64,000 nt of DNA. Source: Micromonospora purpureochromogenes (lineage in GTDB: Bacteria; Actinomycetota; Actinomycetes; Mycobacteriales; Micromonosporaceae). Made by a program: the position numbers and the translations under genes. Below, in pieces: positions 58,924 to 64,000 of this stretch (position 1 is its first letter; each line of letters starts with the position of its first letter). The stretch lies in assembly GCF_900091515.1 (NCBI RefSeq), contig NZ_LT607410.1:682001-746000 (forward strand), given 5' to 3'. Below the pieces are notes generated by a model. That model saw only the letters and a program-made list of their open reading frames with translations, had not been told where the DNA came from and ran no database searches.

Positions 58924-59337
58924 TCAGCGCTCCGGCCGCTGGACCAGGTCGGTGAAGTCCTGCTCGTTGCGTTCCGCCAGCCGCACGTACGCCCAGCCCA
59001 CCGCGATCAGGAACGGGAAGGAGGCGAGCCCGAGCAGCAGCCAGGGCAGGTTGACGCCGAAGACGGTGACCCGGCCGACGGCCGGCGCGATCGCGAACAG
59101 CCAGGGCAGGCCGCCGAGCCCGATCAGCACGACCAGGCTCATCCGCAGCGCGAGTGCCAGCTGGGCCCGGACCAGGCCCCGCACCAGCGCCTCGCCGACC
59201 CGGGTCTGCTGGGCGAGTTCGACGCGGGTGCGTTCGGCCCGGCTGTCCCGGCGGGACACCTCTGCCAGCACGATGCGCGCCCGCCCGGGTGGCTGTGGCG
59301 CCCGAGGGGCCGGTACCGGATCGTCGGCAGCGGTCAC
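58924..59337 (-). CDS. Small membrane protein, partner of the second symporter
   Basis: A 137-residue protein with a Pro/Arg-rich cytoplasmic N-terminus, a helical region (VELAQQTRVGEALVRGLVRAQLALALRMSLVVLIGLGGLPWLFAIAP) and a second membrane segment (VNLPWLLLGLASFPFLIAVGWAYVRLAERNEQDFTDLV). The end AERNEQDF resembles the YARxAxxxDxxF tail of DUF485-like partners, but the rest does not match DUF485. The GTG at 59337 is used. The symporter follows directly. Confidence 0.85.
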   Translation of the reverse strand: MTAADDPVPAPRAPQPPGRARIVLAEVSRRDSRAERTRVELAQQTRVGEALVRGLVRAQLALALRMSLVVLIGLGGLPWLFAIAPAVGRVTVFGVNLPWLLLGLASFPFLIAVGWAYVRLAERNEQDFTDLVQRPER

Positions 59338-59387
59338 CTGGGCAGTCTCGCCTGCTCAGCGCGGATGTCAAGGGTGTCCACCGGGGT

Positions 59388-59427
59388 TGTGGACAACCTG
59401 TGGAGAACGCTTCACCCCTGTGGACAA
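59388..59427. promoter_or_regulatory. Cluster of three DnaA-box-like sequences
   Basis: TGTGGACAA at 59388-59396 and 59419-59427, with TGTGGAGAA at 59399-59407, all in one orientation. The first lies in TTGTGGACAA. TGTGGACAA is the complement of the actinobacterial DnaA box TTGTCCACA. They lie between the symporter operon (-) and the secreted-protein gene (+). Two CATTAAG repeats follow at 59440-59457. Confidence 0.55.
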
Positions 59428-59499
59428 CGCATCGGTCGAACATTAAGACAGCATTAAGTCCCCGCGCGTTCACGCCTGGTGTTGTGGCGAGGTATGTCC

Positions 59500-59528
59500 T
59501 TGCCGGTATTGATCCCGCCCCCTACGCT
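59500..59528 (+). promoter_or_regulatory. Promoter of the first secreted repeat protein
   Basis: TTGCCG (59500-59505) and TACGCT (59523-59528) are separated by exactly 17 nt, a good sigma-70-type promoter. It gives a 5' leader of about 36 nt before the ATG at 59571. Confidence 0.6.
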
Positions 59529-59570
59529 GAGGCAGCAATTCCCTGTTTCCTCTTCATCCACGGGGTTTCT

Positions 59571-60947
59571 ATGCGCAAATTCCGCACTCTGCTCGGCGCG
59601 ACTCTCGCCGGGGCATGTGCACTGGCCGTGGTGCCGGGTACGGCATCCGCGGCTCCCGCCGCCGCGCCGCAGTTGGCGACGGCGGATCTCGCCGACACGA
59701 CCGGGGCCTACTACGAGGTCTCCCCGGCCCGTCTGATGGACACCCGCTCCGGCCTAGGTGGTAAGACCGGAAAGATCGGCCCGCTGAGCAAGTTCGACCT
59801 CCAGGTCGCCGGCCGGGGTGGCGTACCGGCCGCCGGTGTCGGCGCGGTCGTGCTGAACGTGACCATCACCGGCCCGACGATGGACAGCTTCGTCACCGCC
59901 TACCCGGCGGGCGAGACCCGGCCCGACGCCTCGTCGGTCAACTTCGCCAAGGGCTGGCTGGGCTCCAACAACGTCACCGTGAAGCTCGGCGCGGGCGGCA
60001 AGGTCTCCGTCTACAACCGCAACGGCTACACCGACGTGGTGGTCGACGTGGTCGGTTACTACGCCAAGGACAACTCGATGACCAACCGCAACGGTGGTCA
60101 GTACGAGTGGTACGCACCCGAGCGGGCGTTCGACACCCGCGAGGACCCCGAGGGCAAGCCGCCGGCCGGCACCACCCTCGAATACGCACTGGACTTCGGG
60201 CCGGAGCGCAACCCGCACATGCGGACCCTCGTCACCAACCTCACCGCGGTGGCGCCGGCGAGCGCCGGCTTCCTCACCGCGTGGTCGGGTGCCACCGCCA
60301 AGCCGACCGCCTCCACGGTGAACTACGGCGCAAGCCGCAACGTGCCGAACACCGCGTTCATCCAGACCACCCCGTGCACCGGTGCCGAGCCGGGCCAGTG
60401 GTGCACCCTGGGCTCGCGGAAGTTCAAGATCTTCACCTCGGCCTCCGCCCACGTCCTGGTCGACGTGGTCGGCGCGGTCGACGACGGTTTCTCGGAGTGG
60501 GGCATGCGCTTCGCGCCGATGAGCCCGACCCGGATCGTGGACAGCCGCATCAACCTGGGCACCCCCGGCGCCCTCGGCGCCGGTAGCGTCCGTCGCGTGA
60601 CCGTTCCCGGCACGCTGGTCACCGACACCACCGGCGTGGCGGTCATGAACGTGACCGCGGTGAAGCCGACCAACAACACGGTCATCACCGTGTGGCCGGC
60701 CGACATCCCGGAGATCCCGAAGCCGAGCACGAGCAACCTGAACCCGTACGCCAACCAGGTCGTGTCCAACGCGGTGCTGGGCATCATCGAGCCGAACAAC
60801 GCGTTCAACGTGCACAACCTCTCCGGCACCACCCACCTGGTGGCCGACATGGTGGGCACGTTCTACTACCCGGCTGCTCCGGCGGCCACGCTCTCCGGTG
60901 ACGCCGGCAAGAGCCAGCCTCAGTTCGTGGGCGCCTCCCACCGCTGA
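59571..60947 (+). CDS. Secreted protein with three RLMDTR-type repeats (paralog 1)
   Basis: A 458-residue secreted protein. The signal peptide MRKFRTLLGATLAGACALAVVPGTASAA ends near residue 28. Three imperfect repeats of about 120 residues cover about 47-164, 180-304 and 312-433. Each opens with a P-x-R-x-x-D-[ST]-R motif (SPARLMDTRSG, APERAFDTRED, SPTRIVDSRIN), has a LNVT core (VVLNVTITGPT, VTNLTAVAPAS, VMNVTAVKPTN) and ends with a hydrophobic VDVVG-type strand (VVVDVVGYYA, VLVDVVGAVDD, LVADMVGTFYY). The repeats are probably beta-rich and may form one propeller. No catalytic motif or anchor is seen. Function unknown. It opens the tandem array and is ended by a strong terminator. Confidence 0.92.
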   Translation: MRKFRTLLGATLAGACALAVVPGTASAAPAAAPQLATADLADTTGAYYEVSPARLMDTRSGLGGKTGKIGPLSKFDLQVAGRGGVPAAGVGAVVLNVTITGPTMDSFVTAYPAGETRPDASSVNFAKGWLGSNNVTVKLGAGGKVSVYNRNGYTDVVVDVVGYYAKDNSMTNRNGGQYEWYAPERAFDTREDPEGKPPAGTTLEYALDFGPERNPHMRTLVTNLTAVAPASAGFLTAWSGATAKPTASTVNYGASRNVPNTAFIQTTPCTGAEPGQWCTLGSRKFKIFTSASAHVLVDVVGAVDDGFSEWGMRFAPMSPTRIVDSRINLGTPGALGAGSVRRVTVPGTLVTDTTGVAVMNVTAVKPTNNTVITVWPADIPEIPKPSTSNLNPYANQVVSNAVLGIIEPNNAFNVHNLSGTTHLVADMVGTFYYPAAPAATLSGDAGKSQPQFVGASHR

Positions 60948-60963
60948 GCACCCGGACCATCGA

Positions 60964-60994
60964 AAGGCGCCCCGGCCGTCGGCCGGGGCGCCTT
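60964..60994 (+). terminator. Terminator between paralogs 1 and 2
   Basis: AAGGCGCCCCGGCC, a GTC loop and the exact complement form a 14-bp stem ending in TTGT. It starts 17 nt after the stop. Confidence 0.85.
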
Positions 60995-61058
60995 GTCGCT
61001 CACATTGATCACGGCCCCTCCTCGGGGCCGACAATCCTTCTTTCTCTTCGGGGTGTTC

Positions 61059-63170
61059 ATGCGCAGAATCCGCACTCTCCTCGGCGTCACCGCCGCCGGG
61101 GCATGTGTGCTGGCGGGACTGCCGAGCGTCGCGCTCGCCGCGCCCACCGCGCCGTTCAAGGTCCTCACCGTCGACGTGGGCGACCAGACCGGCGGCTACC
61201 CGGTCTACCAGTCGGGCGTCTATGACACCGGCAACTCGAACCTTTCCCTGACGCCGGACTCGCTGGACCGGGTGTCCGTCTACGCGTACCAGCAGAGCTC
61301 CTACGTCAATCTCAGGACCGAGCCGCCCACCGGGCAGAAGTGGGTCGAGGGGCAGACGTACCGCGCCGGCGAGCTGGCCGACGGCACCTCCGCCGGCCTC
61401 AGCCTCGCGTCCGACGGCCGGGGCTGCGGAAACACCAGCGGCTCGATCACCGTCCGGGAGGTCGGCCGGAACCTGGAGACCGGCCTGATCGAGAAGTTCG
61501 CGGCATCGTACGACTACAGCTGCCCGGGCGGCACCAACAGCGGCATGATCAGCGGCGAGCTGCGCTGGGACTCCTCGGTGGACTACGTGGTCGCCCACGG
61601 CTCGCCCAACCCCGTCTCGTTCGGGTTCCAGGAGCTGGCGACGCGTAGCGCGGCCAAGACGGTCACCTTCACGTCGGTCGGCAGCAAGCCGATCACCTTC
61701 GGTGCCGCCAGCATCGGTGGCCCCACCCCCGACTCGTTCAGCGTCACCAGCTCCAACTGCAGCGGCCGGACGCTCGCCCCGGGCGAGACCTGCACGGTCT
61801 CCGTGGTGACCCACCCGGTCAAGGAGGGCGTCCACACGGGCAGCCTGCTGCTCGCCGACGACAGCTCCACCGGCACCCGCCGTGTGCAGCTCTCCGTGGA
61901 GGCCTTCCGCGGCGTCACCGGCATGTACTACCCGATCTCCCCGGCCCGCCTCATGGACACCCGAACCGGCCTGGGTGCACCGAAGGCCCGGATCGGCGCC
62001 GGCAAGAAGGTCGACCTGCAGGTCGCCGGCCGTGGCGGGGTGCCGAGCAGTGGGGTCAGCTCCGTGGTGCTGAACGTGACCGTCACCGGTCCGACCGCCG
62101 CCAGCTTCCTCACCCTCTATCCGGCCGGGCAGAGCCGGCCCACCGGATCGTCGATCAACTTCCCGAAGTACTGGCTCGGCTCGAACAACGTGACCGTGAA
62201 GCTGGGCTCGGGCGGCAAGGTGTCGGTCTACAACCACGCCGGCTCCACCGACGTGGTGGTGGACGTGGTCGGCTTCTACGCCGGCAACAACTCCATCTCC
62301 AGCCGCGGCTGGGGCAGCCAGTACCAGTGGTTCAAGCCCTCCCGCCTCTGGGACAGCCGTACCGACGGGGGTGCCCTGCCGGGCGGCTACTACACCGACG
62401 GACCGGTCGACTTCGGCGCGGACTTCAGCCCGCGGGTGCAGGCGCTGGTTCTCAACATCACCGCCGTCTCGCCGAAGAAGGCCGGTTTCCTCACCGCCTG
62501 GGACGGCGTGGGTGACGTGCCCAAGTCCTCGACGGTGAACTACGGCGCCGGCAAGGTGGTGCCGAACCTGGCCGTGGTCAAGGTTCGCCAGGAGTGGAAC
62601 AGCAGCAAGGGCTACTCCCTTCCGTGGTTCGCGGTCTACACCTCGCAGACCTCGAACATCGTCATCGACCTGGTGGGCGTGATGGACGACGGCACGGCCC
62701 CCGACGGGCTGCGGTTCACGCCGCTGGCCCCGACCCGGATCGTGGACAGCCGGATCAGCCAGGGCATCGCCGGCGCCGTGGGTCCCGGTGCCGTCCGTAA
62801 GGTCACCGCCCCGGCCAACCTGGTCACCGACGCGACCGAGGCGCTGGCGATGAACGTCACCGCCGTGTCGCCGACCAACAACACGGTAATCACCGTCTGG
62901 CCGGCCGACTACGGCATGAGCAAGCCGTCGGCCAGCAACCTCAACCCCGCCGCCGGACAGACCGTGTCCAACGCGGTGCTGGGGGTCATCGGCCCGCTGG
63001 ACGCCTTCAACGTGCACAACCTCTCCGGCACCACCCACCTCGTGGCCGACGTGGTCGGTACCTTCTGGCTCTACCCGGGTACGGCCAGCGCGGCGACGCT
63101 GACCCGGGCGGCTGCCACCGAGCGGCCCGAGGTGGTCGACTCGGCGCAGCGCGTCACGCGACGCGGCTGA
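61059..63170 (+). CDS. Secreted protein with N-terminal domain, choice-of-anchor-D-like domain and three RLMDTR-type repeats (paralog 2)
   Basis: A 703-residue secreted protein. The signal peptide (1-28) is nearly identical to that of the neighbours. Residues about 30-180 form a domain shared with paralog 3 (YQSGVYDTGNSNLSL, RTEPPTGQKWVEGQTY, DYSCPGGTNSGMISGELRWDSSVDYV). Residues about 185-282 are a choice-of-anchor-D/ASPM-SPD2-like beta domain (VSFGFQELATRSAAKTVTFTSVGSKPITFG, SNCSGRTLAPGETCTVSVV). Three repeats like those of paralog 1 follow from about 289 (SPARLMDTRTGLG, PSRLWDSRTDGG, APTRIVDSRISQG). No cell-wall anchor is visible. Cysteines at C123, C155, C234 and C245 suggest disulfides. 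Function unknown. Confidence 0.92.
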   Translation: MRRIRTLLGVTAAGACVLAGLPSVALAAPTAPFKVLTVDVGDQTGGYPVYQSGVYDTGNSNLSLTPDSLDRVSVYAYQQSSYVNLRTEPPTGQKWVEGQTYRAGELADGTSAGLSLASDGRGCGNTSGSITVREVGRNLETGLIEKFAASYDYSCPGGTNSGMISGELRWDSSVDYVVAHGSPNPVSFGFQELATRSAAKTVTFTSVGSKPITFGAASIGGPTPDSFSVTSSNCSGRTLAPGETCTVSVVTHPVKEGVHTGSLLLADDSSTGTRRVQLSVEAFRGVTGMYYPISPARLMDTRTGLGAPKARIGAGKKVDLQVAGRGGVPSSGVSSVVLNVTVTGPTAASFLTLYPAGQSRPTGSSINFPKYWLGSNNVTVKLGSGGKVSVYNHAGSTDVVVDVVGFYAGNNSISSRGWGSQYQWFKPSRLWDSRTDGGALPGGYYTDGPVDFGADFSPRVQALVLNITAVSPKKAGFLTAWDGVGDVPKSSTVNYGAGKVVPNLAVVKVRQEWNSSKGYSLPWFAVYTSQTSNIVIDLVGVMDDGTAPDGLRFTPLAPTRIVDSRISQGIAGAVGPGAVRKVTAPANLVTDATEALAMNVTAVSPTNNTVITVWPADYGMSKPSASNLNPAAGQTVSNAVLGVIGPLDAFNVHNLSGTTHLVADVVGTFWLYPGTASAATLTRAAATERPEVVDSAQRVTRRG

Positions 63171-63176
63171 CCCGCG

Positions 63177-63214
63177 GGTGCGGGCGTCCCGGCAGGCCCC
63201 GGGGCGCCCGCACC
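63177..63214. terminator. Hairpin between paralogs 2 and 3
   Basis: GGTGCGGGCGTC (63177-63188) pairs with GGCGCCCGCACC (63203-63214) with one mismatch, 7 nt after the stop of paralog 2. Confidence 0.65.
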
Positions 63215-63250
63215 GCACCCTTCGTTCCTTCTTCCTTCCACGGGGTCTCC

Positions 63251-64000
63251 ATGCGCAGAATTCGTACCCTTCTCGGGGTGGCAGTCGCCGGGGCAAGCGT
63301 GCTGGCGGGGCTGCCGGGCGTCTCGCTCGCCGCACCCACCGCGCCGTACACCGCCCTCACTGTCGATCTCGGCGAGCACCGGACCAGACCGGTCAAGCAG
63401 TCCGGCGTCTACGATCCGAGCAACGCCACCATGGACGCGGCGGCCGGCGCCGACGACGTCTTCCGGATCACCGCCTCGCTGCCCGACACGTCTTACGTGC
63501 GGCTCGACGCCGCGCCCCCCACCGGGCAGAGCTGGACGGCCGGTCAGACGTACGAGACCGCCAAGGGGCGGGACTCCGTCCGGGCCCGCCTGGCCCTCAA
63601 CGACGAACGAACCCTCTTCTGCACCACGGCGACCGGCTCGCTCACCGTGCGGGAGGTGACCCGGGACGCGACCACCCAGGCGGTGACCGCCTTCGCGGCG
63701 AGCTACGTGTACCACTGTGACGGCGACCCGGCGGCGCTCACCGGCGAGATCCGCTGGAACTCCTCGGTGGACTACGTCGCTGCGCTGCCCGACCCCACCA
63801 CCGCGGACTTCGGCAAGCTGGACCTGGGGGACCGGCCCACGAAATCCCTGATCGTGCGCTCCCGGGGAAGCCTGCCCGTCACCTTCGGCGGCGCCGGCCT
63901 GACCGGCGCCGGCAGCGGTGACTTCGAGATCGTCTCGAACTACTGCTCGAACCGGACGGTAACGGTGGGGAACGGTTGCCTGCTGTCCGTCCGGCCGAAG
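63251..64000 (+). CDS. Secreted protein of the same family, C-terminus beyond the window (paralog 3)
   Basis: The first 250 codons are visible. The signal peptide MRRIRTLLGVAVAGASVLAGLPGVSLAA is nearly the same as in paralog 2. The N-terminal domain matches paralog 2 throughout (KQSGVYDPSNATMD, APPTGQSWTAGQTYETAKG, TGEIRWNSSVDYVAAL), and a choice-of-anchor-D-like domain begins near residue 185 (ADFGKLDLGDRPTKSLIVRSRGSLPVTFGG, SNYCSNRTVTVGNGCLLSV). The RLMDTR-type repeats are expected beyond the window. The sequence before the ATG, CACGGGGTCTCC, matches the leader of the other two. Confidence 0.9.
   Translation, partial: MRRIRTLLGVAVAGASVLAGLPGVSLAAPTAPYTALTVDLGEHRTRPVKQSGVYDPSNATMDAAAGADDVFRITASLPDTSYVRLDAAPPTGQSWTAGQTYETAKGRDSVRARLALNDERTLFCTTATGSLTVREVTRDATTQAVTAFAASYVYHCDGDPAALTGEIRWNSSVDYVAALPDPTTADFGKLDLGDRPTKSLIVRSRGSLPVTFGGAGLTGAGSGDFEIVSNYCSNRTVTVGNGCLLSVRPK

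Noticed and set aside
59754..63335. A 1193-codon minus-strand frame across the secreted array
   Set aside because: It lies opposite three genes with signal peptides, repeats and terminators, and is a by-product of codon bias.
1..64000. tRNA, rRNA, CRISPR arrays, insertion sequences, prophage
   Set aside because: No cloverleaf-like segments, regular repeat-spacer units, transposase motifs or phage genes were seen.

Overview
The window is very GC-rich (about 70% or more by eye), packed with genes, and full of GTG starts and 1-4 bp stop/start overlaps. Its gene families point to a high-GC actinobacterium: a proteasome activator ending in GQYL, three LytR-CpsA-Psr proteins, an XRE/DUF5753 plus DUF397 pair, and paired LppU-like proteins. 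Micromonospora or a close relative (Micromonosporaceae) is the best guess, but no rRNA or marker gene is present to prove it. I found no tRNA, rRNA, CRISPR array, insertion sequence or prophage.

Layout. 0-3.3 kb: a membrane-anchored GGDEF-EAL protein and a coupled membrane protein. 3.9-6.6 kb: molybdenum cofactor (Moco) genes moaC-mogA-moeA-moaE. 6.7-14.1 kb: a GT87-like membrane glycosyltransferase, DoxX, GNAT, an AAA ATPase, two LppU-like proteins, an EamA transporter and a small prepilin peptidase. 14.3-17.5 kb: an endonuclease Q-like/UvrD helicase fusion. 17.5-24.2 kb: more Moco genes (moaD, moaA, fdhD, mobA, DUF6457) mixed with a metallophosphoesterase, a fructosamine kinase and DUF4192. 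24.2-35 kb: housekeeping genes, an Lrp regulator divergent from dimethylargininase, a solute-binding lipoprotein, Bpa, two HAD phosphatases, OsmC, a small metallopeptidase and AIM24. 35-44 kb: pheA, ACT and PAS proteins, arginine deiminase, a sensor kinase, a lone ATPase-fold protein, GDPD and rhodanese. 44-49 kb: three LCP proteins and a sugar-nucleotide epimerase (envelope polymer attachment). 49-59.3 kb: two sodium/solute symporters, each with its own small membrane partner, a flavin reductase, the XRE/DUF397 pair and an ABC exporter. 59.4-64 kb: three tandem paralogous secreted repeat proteins, the last cut by the window end.

How genes work together. Eight Moco genes lie in three groups within 20 kb, covering cPMP synthesis (moaA, moaC), molybdopterin synthase (moaD, moaE), metal insertion (mogA, moeA), guanylation (mobA) and formate dehydrogenase sulfuration (fdhD). 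No molybdoenzyme or moeB is in the window, so the client enzyme is elsewhere. Many genes show a TAnnnT hexamer 6-8 nt before the start codon and no ribosome binding site, the signature of leaderless mRNAs.

The least explained parts are the tandem secreted family with its conserved leader and DnaA-box-like promoter region, the EndoQ-UvrD fusion, a G8 tract that separates an LCP gene from a plausible upstream start, a near-consensus parS inside a flavin reductase gene, a five-codon leaderless ORF ahead of moeA, and a motif shared by two distant intergenic sites.
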